Assembly: GCF_030389965.1 (NCBI RefSeq)
Contig: NZ_CP128399.1
Span: forward strand, 62,001-126,000
Source of the DNA: Candidatus Chlorohelix allophototropha
GTDB taxonomy: Bacteria > Chloroflexota > Chloroflexia > Chloroheliales > Chloroheliaceae
Length of the DNA stretch: 64,000 bases
Reading direction: 5' to 3'
Translations under genes and position numbers: made by a program
The notes under the pieces: generated by a model
What the model was told of the DNA's origin: nothing
The model's database searches: none
Seen by the model: only the letters and a program-made list of their open reading frames with translations
Shown here: positions 34,597 to 44,091 of the stretch, piece after piece
How positions within the stretch are numbered: the stretch's first letter is position 1
Layout of the letters: every line of letters starts with the position of its first letter

Positions 34597-37500
34597 TTAT
34601 TTTTTTGGACCTATAGCTTTGCTATATTCGCTCAGTGCCCAGTGATAATGTCCTTGCTTCATATATGCATCACCTAGAACACGATGGTAACGTGGCAATT
34701 CAGTGGATTGGGACGACATTTCTTGCAACTTAGCCACTATATTGTCGAGGGCGCTTTTATCTGCCAGCTTTATTGAAGTAGCGTAATATTCGAGAGCTTG
34801 TTTGTACTCTTTTTGCTGCATATAAGCGATACCAAGCTCAAAATTGGCAGAAAAATCACGCGGGTTGTTCTGTAGACGCTTCAGGTAATCTGATAAATCT
34901 GCTACGGGTGCCGGTTCTGCGGCAATTAATTCAGTTTCCTTCACCTGTAGCGTTTCAGGCTCAACCGGAGTAGCAGCCTCTTGCGTTTCCTGTATTTCTA
35001 CAGGTATAGGCTGAGTTTCTGCCAGTGTTGCTGGCTCATGCAATGGCTTGTATTCTTCAACCGCCGCATGCTCTGTTTCTGGAAGATGCGGTAAGGCTTC
35101 TGCATAAGATTCTTCCACTGGCGACTCACTATGCTCAGGTGTGAAGTCAGTTAGAATGTTCTCAGCCTCGGGTTGCCTCGCCAATCCGAAATCGAAGTCA
35201 GGCAGTTCTTCCTCAAGATTTGCGGTAGGTACTTGCTCTGGTATTGTGATACCAAAGACTTTAGAAGCTTCATCAAACGACATTAAATTACCGGCAGTTT
35301 GTGGCTTTTCCGGTTCAGGATGGAACATCGCCAACCCCTCATCGGTATGTTGTTGCAAAAACTCCGGTTCATTGAAAAAGTCACCCAATAAGTCTAACTC
35401 GGCGGGCTTCTGTTCCTGCGCTTTTACTTCAGGTTCAGCAAACAGATTATCAAAGCTAAACTGCTCGGTTGGCTCTGGTTCACTATAGGAAGCGGGAATT
35501 TCTTCAGCCTTTGGTTCTTGTGCTTTTACTTCAGGTTCAGCAAACAGATTATCAAAGCTAAACGGTTCGGCTGGCTCTGGTTCTACGTAGAAGGTGGGCG
35601 TTTCTTCAATTGCCGATTCTTGCACCTTTTCAGCAGGTTCAGTAAACAGGCTATCAAAGTTGAATGGTTCGGCTGGCTCTGATTCAGCATAGGAAGCGGG
35701 AATTTCTTCGGCTGCTGGTTCTTGCGATTTTGCTTCAGGTTCAGCAAACAGATTATCAAAGCTGAACGGTTCGACTGGTTCAAAAGCGGGAATTTCTTCG
35801 GCTGCTGGTTCTTGCACCTTTTCAACAGTTTCAGTAAACAGGCTATCAAAGTTGAACGGTTCGGCTGGCTCTGGCTCAACATAGAAGGTGGGCGCTTCTT
35901 CGGCTGTAAGGAATGGAGCAAAACTAAAATCGCTTTCCGCTTTACTATCAAAAGGTTCAGCGGCAATCGGCTCGAATGGTTTTGTTTCCTCATCGAAACT
36001 AAGCGGGAACAATTCTTCTTCAGCTACCGGAGCAACCTCTTCAGTAAGAGGTTCGTCTGGTTTAAAGCTGAACGGCACGGCTTCTTTGGGCAGTTCTTGC
36101 GTTTTAAAGGTAGCAGGCGCAAATTCATTTAGGTCAAAATTATCGAAATGCAACTCTCCGAGATCAAAAGCCTCTTGCTCAACCTGTGTTTCGGCAACAC
36201 CTTCGGTAAAGGCGGTTTGCATTTCGGCTTCAAGCTCTGGTTTAAAAACTGGAATCGCTTCTTCTCCAAATGGATTGGCTTGATTAGCCGCAGTTGTGAA
36301 GCTTTCAGCGATACCACTTTGCTCAGCTAATGCCGTTTCCTCTGTTTCGCCCGTTGCTGCCATTCGCTCGACTTCTTCAAATGATGGGAAAATATCGAAC
36401 TCTTGCGCTACAGGTTCTTCCTGCTTAACCGATTCAGTCGGAATCTGCCCTTGCTCTTCAAGTTGGCGACGGCGGGCTGCCATTCGTTCGAACATCGAAC
36501 CGCTTGCCTTCGCTTCTTCGGCTTCAGATTCTAATTCTGAGGATTTTCTCTTGCGATTTTCCAGCCAACTAAAGCGGCGCAACGGTCGTTCTTGTCCGGG
36601 TTCTACTTCCGGTTCAGGTTCACGCGGACGACGTGTAGTAGAAGGCATAAAAGGTTCGGGTTGATAATCGTTCAATTCGGGACGCAAGGCTGATTTACCT
36701 TTACCCAAACCGGGTATTGATTCGAATCCTTCTAGCGAGAATGGTTCAAGCTCCAATCCTTCCAAGTCATCTAAAGATGACTCATCAGTGAATGGGCGTT
36801 GGTGCTGTGGGTTAGAGGAAAGCCCGCCAAAACCGGGTATTCCGGTTGGGGAGTTGTCCAGAGAAGCGGCGGATGATAAATCATTCAGTTTCATTCCGCT
36901 CATATCTTGGAAGCCTTGCGATTTTAATGCTCCGGGAGGGCTACCCGCTTGGGAGTTGGGTAATTCTTCCTCAAAGGTGAATGGTTCTAGGTCATCCAGA
37001 TTCTCTCCACTTTCAAAAGGTGACATTGGTGGAGTGAAACCGCGTGGCGCTCCAAAAGGACTGGTCGCCGGGGGTTGGTTGAATTGAATCGGTGGTGGAA
37101 CCTGCGCTTGCGGCTTCTGGATTTTTTCGACCGCTTCTTCAAAAGGATTGAAAGGTATCAAATCCTCCATATCCCCAAAACCGGAAGGTGGGGTGAAAGC
37201 TGTAGGTGGCTGCACCGAGGTAGGTTGAACCGGTGGTTTGGTGGGCGCATTTGCTTGGGCTCCAAATCCGGGAGTTGGCGGTTGCCCGGTAATATCTTCA
37301 AAAGAGAATGGGATAAGATCATCATCATTAAAAGGTGAAATCGAGGCGGCAGGCTTGTCAAAATCCATATCATTCGGGGTAAATGCCTGCAACGGTTGGT
37401 TATTAAAGGTCGGTAGTGGCGCTTGTGGCGCTGTCGGTGGTGGTGGTGGCGTTTGCATAACCGGACCACCAAAAACTCCCGATTCTTCGAGCGAGAATGG

Positions 37501-39690
37501 CTGTAGTTCATCCAACCCAAAATCACCGGCGGGTGGATTGAATGAAGCACTAGGATTTACTTGACCTTCCATAGTGCTATCTACCCAATTGGGAAGATCG
37601 CTAGGAGGCATACTACTGCCTAAATCCATCATATTTGGACGGGCGGTTGTACTCTGGCGATTTGCGCCGGGGTTTAGCCAATCGGGAAGGTCACCACCGC
37701 CAAGCGTATCATCGCGAGGGCGCACGCGGGCAGGTGAGGTAGACACATCAACAATCGGAGGGTTTTCTTGTTGCGCGCCAAACTTTTCGGCTTCTTCTTC
37801 ATTCATTGCAAAAGGTCGTAGATAATCCGGAAGTTCTTCTCGTTCCCAATCAAATAAATCGATTTCTTCTTCCGGTTTGCCTTTTTTGATAGGCATTTCC
37901 TCAATCTCCTTGCTAGCTGAGGAAGCTACACTATTTTCGGTTTGTAATACTTCCTCTTCCAACACGCCGGTGGGTGGAATAATTGTACTTTCGGCTAGTT
38001 CATTGGCGGCATAGGCAGGTTCTGGACCACGCTCATCACGCAGATGGAAGGCATGCTCCTGAATTTTACCGGGAGTATCAGTTTCAGCCGGAACAGCCCA
38101 TTCTTCAGCAATAACTTCAACTACTTCTTCTTTTTCATTAACCGTTGCTTGTATCTGCTGCTCTACAAATAGATTCTCAAGGTATGAATTATCATATGGA
38201 GTCTCTTGTTGGTCAGGGTTGGTTGCAGCTGGTTGCTCAAAATTGCTCAGTTCATCATCAAGCTCAAAATCAAACCCTAAATCTGGCTGTTCTTGGAAAG
38301 ATTCGTTAGATGTTGCCAGATTTGCAGCCAGATTTGGCGCTGGGGTAAAATCTTCTTCATCAAACAGGTCAAATAATTCGTTAGAAGTACTAACTTCCTC
38401 TTGATTGCCCGATTCAGCAATAGGGATATTTACGCCTGCTGGATAAGCTGAAGCCCCAAAATCTGTTACTTCTAAATCTTCCTGCTCTTCTTGCTCGGAA
38501 TCGAAACTAAAAGGTTGTAGCCCCACAAGTTCTTCGTCAGGTACTTTCGGCGCAACAGAGGTTTGCGAAGGGGCAAGGGTTGCAGCATGCGGTATATCTA
38601 TATCATCAAAGAAACTATCGAAGGAACTATCTTCATCACCTCGCCTGATTTTTTCAAGCTCGGCGATTGCTTCAGCTTCTTCCTGTGCTTTATTTTCCTG
38701 CTCTACAACTGCTTCGCTCTCGGCTAGCAAACGCTCAAACCAGTCATTTTCCCCGGAAAGCTCTTTAAGGGTGCTTTTTTCCTCTTCATCGGGGTTTACG
38801 CCTTTCAAGCCAAGTTGTAGGTCGGTTGCAGTATCGGCGGTAACCCATGCAGGTAAAAGAGGCTGATTTTCTTTTTCGGCTTCGAGTTTTGACCAGTCTG
38901 GCGGTGGCAATTGCGCAGCCCCTAACATTCCCAGATAATTTAAGGCTCCATCCGAAGCGGCAGGGTCTTCAAAGAGGCGTTCAGCTACTAGATACAACGG
39001 GTCAAGCGCTTGCGCTTTTTCCAGATAAGTGGCGGCTCTTTCCTCGCGACGGCGCACTCCATAAATATGCCACAAAATCAGGTTGCATTTGATCAGGTAG
39101 GGTTGTTCTTCCAGCAGTTCGCGGCAAAGTTGCTCTGCTCGGTAGTAATCGCGATTGCGCCAATAGGCTTCTGCCAACCCGGTTTGAATATCTAGGCGGT
39201 TGGGGGTTTCGCGAAGGATTGAGAGAAACTCGTCAATCGCTTGGCTGAAAAAACCATCGCGGATACGCTGATGAGCCAACCCGGCTTTGGTAAGTCGCAA
39301 GCGCGGACGATCCATGCCTTGATGTTCGCGGTATAGGCGTAGTAGCTCCACCCGCAATTGTTCTATATTGGGGTCAAGCTCTAGCGCACGCTCATAATAA
39401 ACGATGGCGTTGTCGATATCGCCTCGTTCATACGCGATAAAACCTCTATCTACATAGCCAAGCACGTCATGTGGGTCTGCTGCTAGAACGTAGGTGAACA
39501 GTTTATCCGCTTCGTCTAATAGACGTTTCTCGGTATAAGCTTCACCTAGTTCGCGTGTAGCTTCAAGACAACGAGGGTAATAACGGAAAACATGCTGGCA
39601 TAACAAAACTGCCTTATCAGGCTCCCCATTCTCCATGAGTTGCTTAGCCTGATTAATAATTTCATCGAGTTTAACTCGTTCGCCCGCCAT
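34597..39690 (-). CDS. Giant TPR scaffold with acidic motif-rich middle
   Basis: 1697 residues. The N-terminal ~290 residues are TPR repeats (E-L-G-E-A-Y-T-E, then A-I-V-Y-Y-E-R-A-L-E-L-D-P). The next ~1250 residues are acidic, Pro/Glu/Phe-rich and probably disordered, with recurring short motifs: about a dozen copies of [EQI]-P-F-[STN]-[FL]-[DE] and P-D-W-L / P-N-W-V / P-D-Y-L like the left-end protein. The last ~110 residues are two or three more TPRs. No membrane segment. Within the middle are five near-identical units of about 30 residues (35400-35880). A Roadblock gene follows. TPR proteins that bind MglA-type GTPases are known (SgmX of Myxococcus); a similar role here is inference. Confidence 0.9.
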   Translation of the reverse strand: MAGERVKLDEIINQAKQLMENGEPDKAVLLCQHVFRYYPRCLEATRELGEAYTEKRLLDEADKLFTYVLAADPHDVLGYVDRGFIAYERGDIDNAIVYYERALELDPNIEQLRVELLRLYREHQGMDRPRLRLTKAGLAHQRIRDGFFSQAIDEFLSILRETPNRLDIQTGLAEAYWRNRDYYRAEQLCRELLEEQPYLIKCNLILWHIYGVRRREERAATYLEKAQALDPLYLVAERLFEDPAASDGALNYLGMLGAAQLPPPDWSKLEAEKENQPLLPAWVTADTATDLQLGLKGVNPDEEEKSTLKELSGENDWFERLLAESEAVVEQENKAQEEAEAIAELEKIRRGDEDSSFDSFFDDIDIPHAATLAPSQTSVAPKVPDEELVGLQPFSFDSEQEEQEDLEVTDFGASAYPAGVNIPIAESGNQEEVSTSNELFDLFDEEDFTPAPNLAANLATSNESFQEQPDLGFDFELDDELSNFEQPAATNPDQQETPYDNSYLENLFVEQQIQATVNEKEEVVEVIAEEWAVPAETDTPGKIQEHAFHLRDERGPEPAYAANELAESTIIPPTGVLEEEVLQTENSVASSASKEIEEMPIKKGKPEEEIDLFDWEREELPDYLRPFAMNEEEAEKFGAQQENPPIVDVSTSPARVRPRDDTLGGGDLPDWLNPGANRQSTTARPNMMDLGSSMPPSDLPNWVDSTMEGQVNPSASFNPPAGDFGLDELQPFSLEESGVFGGPVMQTPPPPPTAPQAPLPTFNNQPLQAFTPNDMDFDKPAASISPFNDDDLIPFSFEDITGQPPTPGFGAQANAPTKPPVQPTSVQPPTAFTPPSGFGDMEDLIPFNPFEEAVEKIQKPQAQVPPPIQFNQPPATSPFGAPRGFTPPMSPFESGENLDDLEPFTFEEELPNSQAGSPPGALKSQGFQDMSGMKLNDLSSAASLDNSPTGIPGFGGLSSNPQHQRPFTDESSLDDLEGLELEPFSLEGFESIPGLGKGKSALRPELNDYQPEPFMPSTTRRPREPEPEVEPGQERPLRRFSWLENRKRKSSELESEAEEAKASGSMFERMAARRRQLEEQGQIPTESVKQEEPVAQEFDIFPSFEEVERMAATGETEETALAEQSGIAESFTTAANQANPFGEEAIPVFKPELEAEMQTAFTEGVAETQVEQEAFDLGELHFDNFDLNEFAPATFKTQELPKEAVPFSFKPDEPLTEEVAPVAEEELFPLSFDEETKPFEPIAAEPFDSKAESDFSFAPFLTAEEAPTFYVEPEPAEPFNFDSLFTETVEKVQEPAAEEIPAFEPVEPFSFDNLFAEPEAKSQEPAAEEIPASYAESEPAEPFNFDSLFTEPAEKVQESAIEETPTFYVEPEPAEPFSFDNLFAEPEVKAQEPKAEEIPASYSEPEPTEQFSFDNLFAEPEVKAQEQKPAELDLLGDFFNEPEFLQQHTDEGLAMFHPEPEKPQTAGNLMSFDEASKVFGITIPEQVPTANLEEELPDFDFGLARQPEAENILTDFTPEHSESPVEESYAEALPHLPETEHAAVEEYKPLHEPATLAETQPIPVEIQETQEAATPVEPETLQVKETELIAAEPAPVADLSDYLKRLQNNPRDFSANFELGIAYMQQKEYKQALEYYATSIKLADKSALDNIVAKLQEMSSQSTELPRYHRVLGDAYMKQGHYHWALSEYSKAIGPKK
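35400..35880 (-). repeat. Internal tandem repeats in the scaffold gene
   Basis: Five units of roughly 90-105 bases encode F-[SN]-F-D-[NS]-L-F-[AT]-E followed by Lys/Gln/Glu-Pro-rich linkers. Copies share blocks of more than 25 identical bases, for example at about 35431, 35533 and 35737. This suggests recent duplication or gene conversion. Confidence 0.85.
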
Positions 39691-39800
39691 TGGAGTTATC
39701 CCTGCAAATTTAATTGTGTCCCATTATTTACATAAAATTAGTTATGTAGCGTAATTATAAGGTAAACAATATAGAATGGCAATACTTTAGTCGGAAAAAT

Positions 39801-41081
39801 TTATTGGGAACCCATGGGGTTGATAATATCGCGGGCGTGTTTGAGCAAAATTTCGATGCGGCGCGAGTCAACCTGCTTGCTTTGTAGGTATTTTTCAAGC
39901 AGTTGAAGTGGCGTTAATTCTTCTACTTCCAATCCGGCGAGGCGAGTCCTGCGTGGTTTATCTACTTCACGACTGATAGCAGCAACTAGGTAAACTTTCA
40001 TTTCATGCAAGACGCGCCTTATTTCATCTTCGCGCACTTGCCCTTCCTGTTCCGGTCGCAATTTGATTTTAACTCGAACGATTGCCTCGTTCAAGCCGTT
40101 TTCCCAACGAATAGCTTCGCGCTGTAGCGCTTGTATAATCGCGGTAGTGGGATTTACCAGCCCATCACTTTCAACCTGCTTTATATCCAGTTCCAGCGTG
40201 TGAAAAGGGCGCGTCCGGTGGTCGGCATTGAATGACCAAACCGTGTTGCGTGAGGCAAGCCCACCGCCCGGATCATTAATATCCACAATTACGAAGCCTT
40301 TATCTTCTTTTTCTTCTCCAAAATCTATTCGTTCGATACTGCCGGGATAAACAATCGAAACACCATCCACTTCAAAATGCTGGTGCTTGTGGATATGCCC
40401 AACCGCTACGTAATCAAAGCGAGCGGCGCTAAGCATACTTTTCTGGATTACCAAATCTTGACCTAACATTATAGAACGCTCGCTACTCCAAACTGACCCG
40501 GCGATGGTGGCATGTGCTGCCAGCACTGCCGGTATTTGTGGATCGAGCTTGGTGATAAAGGCGTTTAAGGCGTTGGTAATCTTTACGGTCATTAATTCAT
40601 TTAGCTCATCCATACTTTTGCCGCGATATTCTTCTCTGGCAATTAATCCGGCGCGGGTAACCCATGGGAGTGCTACTACCTGAAGTGGTCCACTTTTGGT
40701 TTGGATAACGGTCAGCCCGATTTCGCGCGCAACATACACATTGGGCACATACAAGGTCTGAAAAATTTCAATAGCATGGGCGCGATTGCTCATGCTTGGC
40801 AAGTCATGGTTTCCGGTCAAGAGATAAACCGGAATTCCGTTTGAGGCAAGACGCTGAATTCGTTTGGCAAATTCGCGTTGCACGGTAGGGTTGGGGTCGC
40901 GACTTTTATAGGCATCGCCCGTGAACAAAACTGCATCCACGCCCATTTCCATTGCCGCTTCGATGGCACGGTCAAAGGCGTACATGAAATCGAGTAGGCG
41001 CGTAGGGTAGCCCGTTTGCGGGTCTACCCTCGAATAGGTTTCGATGCCAAAATGTATGTCAGAGATATGCAGGAGGCGCAT
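39801..41081 (-). CDS. sbcD: SbcD-like metallophosphoesterase nuclease
   Basis: 426 residues. Calcineurin-like phosphoesterase motifs in order: H-I-S-D-I-H-F-G, T-G-D-A-Y, T-G-N-H-D-L-P-S, A-A-H-A-T and V-G-H-I-H-K-H. The layout matches SbcD/Mre11-type DNA double-strand-break nucleases, which act with the SbcC ATPase on hairpins and blocked ends. sbcC is not next to it. The G-D-x-F-D seen in E. coli SbcD reads G-D-A-Y-K here, so the last Asp is absent; it may belong to a divergent branch. It follows meaB by 12 bases on the same strand. Confidence 0.85.
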   Translation of the reverse strand: MRLLHISDIHFGIETYSRVDPQTGYPTRLLDFMYAFDRAIEAAMEMGVDAVLFTGDAYKSRDPNPTVQREFAKRIQRLASNGIPVYLLTGNHDLPSMSNRAHAIEIFQTLYVPNVYVAREIGLTVIQTKSGPLQVVALPWVTRAGLIAREEYRGKSMDELNELMTVKITNALNAFITKLDPQIPAVLAAHATIAGSVWSSERSIMLGQDLVIQKSMLSAARFDYVAVGHIHKHQHFEVDGVSIVYPGSIERIDFGEEKEDKGFVIVDINDPGGGLASRNTVWSFNADHRTRPFHTLELDIKQVESDGLVNPTTAIIQALQREAIRWENGLNEAIVRVKIKLRPEQEGQVREDEIRRVLHEMKVYLVAAISREVDKPRRTRLAGLEVEELTPLQLLEKYLQSKQVDSRRIEILLKHARDIINPMGSQ

Positions 41082-41093
41082 TTAATTTTACCG

Positions 41094-42071
41094 CTACTGG
41101 AGCGCTCCATCGAGTAATTTTATAGCTGCTTCGTACAGATCCAATTCGTGCTGCTCAATCCGTTCAAGCAACTCGTTCAGACCACCGGGCGCATTTTCGG
41201 ATTTTAGCAACCGCGTCAATATTTCCTCGCTTATACGTGCGATCATCTCATCACGCAGGCGAAGTTTTTCGCGCTTGCCGTATTCACCGCTGGTTTTCAA
41301 ATAAGCTAGATGGGCTTCCGCTTGATCTACCAGTTCGCAAATACCAGAACCTTCCGCCGCTATGGTTTTAAGAACAGGTATTTCCCAGTTGCGCTTTTTG
41401 GGAGCGAGACTCATCATTGCACGTAGGTGCAATTGCAAGCGTTCGACCCCCTCGCGATCAGCTTTATTAATTACAATCAGGTCGGCAATTTCCAGCACAC
41501 CAGCCTTGATTGCCTGAATATCATCGCCCATGCCCGGTACTTCTACCAATATTGTGGTGTGCGCTGCTTTGGCAATATCAACTTCATCTTGCCCGACACC
41601 GACAGTTTCAAGGATGATGATTTCTTTGCCGAAAGCGTCCATCGCTCGCACCACATCGCTGGTGGCAGAAGCCAATCCGCCCAATTGCCCGCGTGTTGCC
41701 ATGCTACGAATAAATACTTCCTTATCGTTGTAATTTTCGAGCATGCGAATGCGATCGCCCAATACTGCGCCTCCGGTTAGGGTGCTGGTAGGGTCTATCG
41801 CTATCACTCCCACCGAGTAGTTGCGCTTTCGGAATTCCTTGATTAGCTGATTGGTCAAGGTGCTTTTACCTGCACCGGGTGCGCCGGTAATTCCGATGAT
41901 ATGGGCGCGCCCGGTTAGCGGGTAAAGTTGTTTAAGAAGCATGGAGGCTTCGGTAGTACGGTTCTCCACGATGGTGATGGCGCGGGCAAGGGCGCGCCGA
42001 TCACCTCCCTTACCACGTTCTACTAATCCCAGAATTGCTGGAGTAGGTTGCGGGATCGAACTTGAAGACAT
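41094..42071 (-). CDS. meaB: MeaB/ArgK-type GTPase, chaperone of methylmalonyl-CoA mutase
   Basis: 325 residues. SIMIBI-class G3E GTPase: Walker A G-A-P-G-A-G-K-S-T near 62-70, I-A-I-D-P-T-S motif, E-T-V-G-V-G-Q and N-K-A-D. MeaB guards loading and reactivation of adenosylcobalamin in methylmalonyl-CoA mutase. It starts directly at the stop of the B12-binding subunit gene, which confirms the pairing. The catalytic subunit is not in the window. Confidence 0.94.
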   Translation of the reverse strand: MSSSSIPQPTPAILGLVERGKGGDRRALARAITIVENRTTEASMLLKQLYPLTGRAHIIGITGAPGAGKSTLTNQLIKEFRKRNYSVGVIAIDPTSTLTGGAVLGDRIRMLENYNDKEVFIRSMATRGQLGGLASATSDVVRAMDAFGKEIIILETVGVGQDEVDIAKAAHTTILVEVPGMGDDIQAIKAGVLEIADLIVINKADREGVERLQLHLRAMMSLAPKKRNWEIPVLKTIAAEGSGICELVDQAEAHLAYLKTSGEYGKREKLRLRDEMIARISEEILTRLLKSENAPGGLNELLERIEQHELDLYEAAIKLLDGALQ

Positions 42072-42518
42072 TTAGCTTTTTTCACTCCCGGTAGCCGCGC
42101 TTGCCGTTGGGCGCACGTTCTGGCGTATGAAGTTGGCGGTTTCTTCAATGGTAGTGCCGGGACCAAAAACAGCTTGTATGCCCAGCTTTTTGATTTCTTC
42201 CACTTCTTCCGGTGGAATGATGCCTCCGGCGAACACCAGTACATCTTCCATATTATTTTCAGCTAGCAACTTCATGACGCGCGGAAACAGGACAGTATGA
42301 GCGCCGCTGAGAATACTCAATCCAATGGCATCAACATCTTCTTGGAGCGCTGCTTCTAGTATCATTTCTGGGGTCTGGTGCAACCCGGTATAGATTACTT
42401 CCATACCGGCATCTCGTAAGCCGCGTGTTACTACCTTCGCACCCCGATCATGCCCATCTAAACCGGGTTTTGCGATTAATACTCTGATTTTGTGTTGTAC
42501 TTCATTCTGCTGGGTCAT
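42072..42518 (-). CDS. Cobalamin-binding subunit of a methylmalonyl-CoA-type mutase
   Basis: 148 residues from the ATG at 42518, which has AAAGGGAAA upstream; ATGs at 42545 and 42539 would add 9 or 7 residues without a better site. The lower-axial-ligand motif D-G-H-D-R-G (D-x-H-x-x-G) is at about residue 22, followed by S-x-L at S-I-L-S-G and G-G in F-A-G-G-I-I-P. This is the small C-terminal B12 domain as a separate polypeptide, as in split mutases. The large TIM-barrel subunit lies elsewhere. meaB follows without a gap. Confidence 0.93.
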   Translation of the reverse strand: MTQQNEVQHKIRVLIAKPGLDGHDRGAKVVTRGLRDAGMEVIYTGLHQTPEMILEAALQEDVDAIGLSILSGAHTVLFPRVMKLLAENNMEDVLVFAGGIIPPEEVEEIKKLGIQAVFGPGTTIEETANFIRQNVRPTASAATGSEKS

Positions 42519-42624
42519 AGCATTTCCCTTTCTCAGCATCCGCATTGATTGTAGAATGGTGCCGAATAATGTTAAATTTTATCATGCCTATCAACTCGCT
42601 TCAAATTGAACTGGCTAGAGCAGT

Positions 42625-42653
42625 TTGACTAGCTGACTTTGCTTCTTTATCAT
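42625..42653 (+). promoter_or_regulatory. Promoter of the ctpA-like gene
   Basis: -35 TTGACT (42625-42630) and -10 TATCAT (42648-42653), 17-base spacer, start near 42660, about 50 bases before the ATG at 42712. The minus-strand B12 subunit gene is divergent. Confidence 0.7.
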
Positions 42654-42711
42654 TACTATACCGCACTATATTCTCTAATTTGACCTATATTTAGGGGAAT
42701 CGATTAATCAA

Positions 42712-44076
42712 ATGCAAGAAGATGCAAAATCTGAAGATTTAAAAGAATCCGAACCCCGGATTCTTCCGCCGTCCAAACTGGATTATAAATCGTTACCTCG
42801 CCTTCTAAAATTACAAATAATGGTTAGCGGGGTATTTCTGTTTGTAGTCGCCTTTTTTCTGGGGATTATTTTTACTATTTTTATGCAGAACACCCCTTTC
42901 GATGACGGGTTTTTGAACCTGATTCAAAAACCAATCCTAAGCGCTAGTAATATCCCTACCGATGCCCATCGCCAATGGCTGAATTTAAGCCAGACTTTTA
43001 CGCTAATTGACCGTTATTATTACGAGCGTGATAAAATCAAGCATAAGGATATGACCTATGCGGCGGCTCAAGCGGTAGCTAATTCGTTAGGTGATCCCTT
43101 TACCCAATTCGTGCCACCCGAACGTAGCGCCGAACTGAGCCAAAACCTATCGGGGCAACAAGTCGGGGTCGGTATTATTACCCAATATAACCAAGATAAA
43201 TCAATTACAATAAAAGAGGTATTTGAGGGTACTCCTGCCGAGAAAGCGGGCTTAAAGGAAGGCGATATTTTCCTTAAAGTGGCTGGACAAGAGTTAACGC
43301 AGACAGGTGACTCCAACAAAGACCTAACACAGTTATCAACTTTGCTGCGAGGCGATAAAGGTTCAAAAGTAACGGTTACTTTACGCCGCCCTTCTGAAAA
43401 TAATCGTGAACTGGATATTGAAATTATCCGCGATTCGTTTATCCGTCCCTCTGTTACTGTAAAATTACTGCCGGATAAAATCGGTTATATCAATGTTTCA
43501 GTGTTTGGCTCTAATACTGTTAAGGAATTTGACCAGAAGGTGAAACGTCTTACCGACGCTGGCGCTATCGGCTTGGTGTTGGACTTGCGCAACAATGGGG
43601 GCGGGTTAGTAGATACTGCTAAAGATTTGTTAGCACGTTTTATGAATGGTGGTGTGGCATACTATGCCGATATCCCTTCCGAGAATGAAAAATTTCGTAC
43701 CGAAAATGTAGCCGAAAATAAAAGTGGTTTGGCATTGTATGATATCCCGCTGACGGTGTTGGTCAACAAGGATTCTGCCAGCGCCAGCGAGATTACTGCC
43801 GGTGCGCTGCGTGACCGAAACCGCGCTCCCCTAATCGGACAACGCACTTATGGCAAAGGTGTAGCACAATATGTAGTGCCGCTCTTTGATGGTTCAACTG
43901 CCCGTATTACATTTGAAAAATGGTACACTCCTGCTAAAATTGATATTTCTAAGCAGGGCTTGCAACCTAATATCGTTGTAAATCAGACTCAGGATGACAT
44001 TACTGCCGGACGCGACCCACAATTGGATCGCGCCGTGAAGTTTTTATTAGATAAAGAACAGATACCACCCCTTTAG
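42712..44076 (+). CDS. S41-family carboxyl-terminal processing protease
   Basis: 454 residues. A signal-anchor helix at about 40-62 places the rest outside the membrane. A PDZ domain (G-V-G-I-I, then G-T-P-A-E-K-A-G-L-K-E-G-D) lies at about 140-220. The S41 domain has the nucleophile Ser in N-K-D-S-A-S-A-S-E and the catalytic Lys in R-T-Y-G-K-G-V-A-Q. CtpA-type enzymes trim or degrade exported proteins. The antiporter gene follows 15 bases after the stop. No putative substrate is adjacent. Confidence 0.93.
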   Translation: MQEDAKSEDLKESEPRILPPSKLDYKSLPRLLKLQIMVSGVFLFVVAFFLGIIFTIFMQNTPFDDGFLNLIQKPILSASNIPTDAHRQWLNLSQTFTLIDRYYYERDKIKHKDMTYAAAQAVANSLGDPFTQFVPPERSAELSQNLSGQQVGVGIITQYNQDKSITIKEVFEGTPAEKAGLKEGDIFLKVAGQELTQTGDSNKDLTQLSTLLRGDKGSKVTVTLRRPSENNRELDIEIIRDSFIRPSVTVKLLPDKIGYINVSVFGSNTVKEFDQKVKRLTDAGAIGLVLDLRNNGGGLVDTAKDLLARFMNGGVAYYADIPSENEKFRTENVAENKSGLALYDIPLTVLVNKDSASASEITAGALRDRNRAPLIGQRTYGKGVAQYVVPLFDGSTARITFEKWYTPAKIDISKQGLQPNIVVNQTQDDITAGRDPQLDRAVKFLLDKEQIPPL

Positions 44077-44091
44077 CAGACAGGAGTGCAA

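Noticed and set aside
35722-36664. Several open frames on the plus strand opposite the scaffold gene
   Set aside because: They arise from the Glu/Pro/Phe codon bias of the minus-strand gene, contain low-complexity Ser/Lys/Arg, and have no ribosome-binding sites.
39801-41081. Missing Asp in the G-D-x-x-D motif read as an inactive SbcD
   Set aside because: The other phosphoesterase metal ligands are intact, so I keep it as a probable active divergent member.
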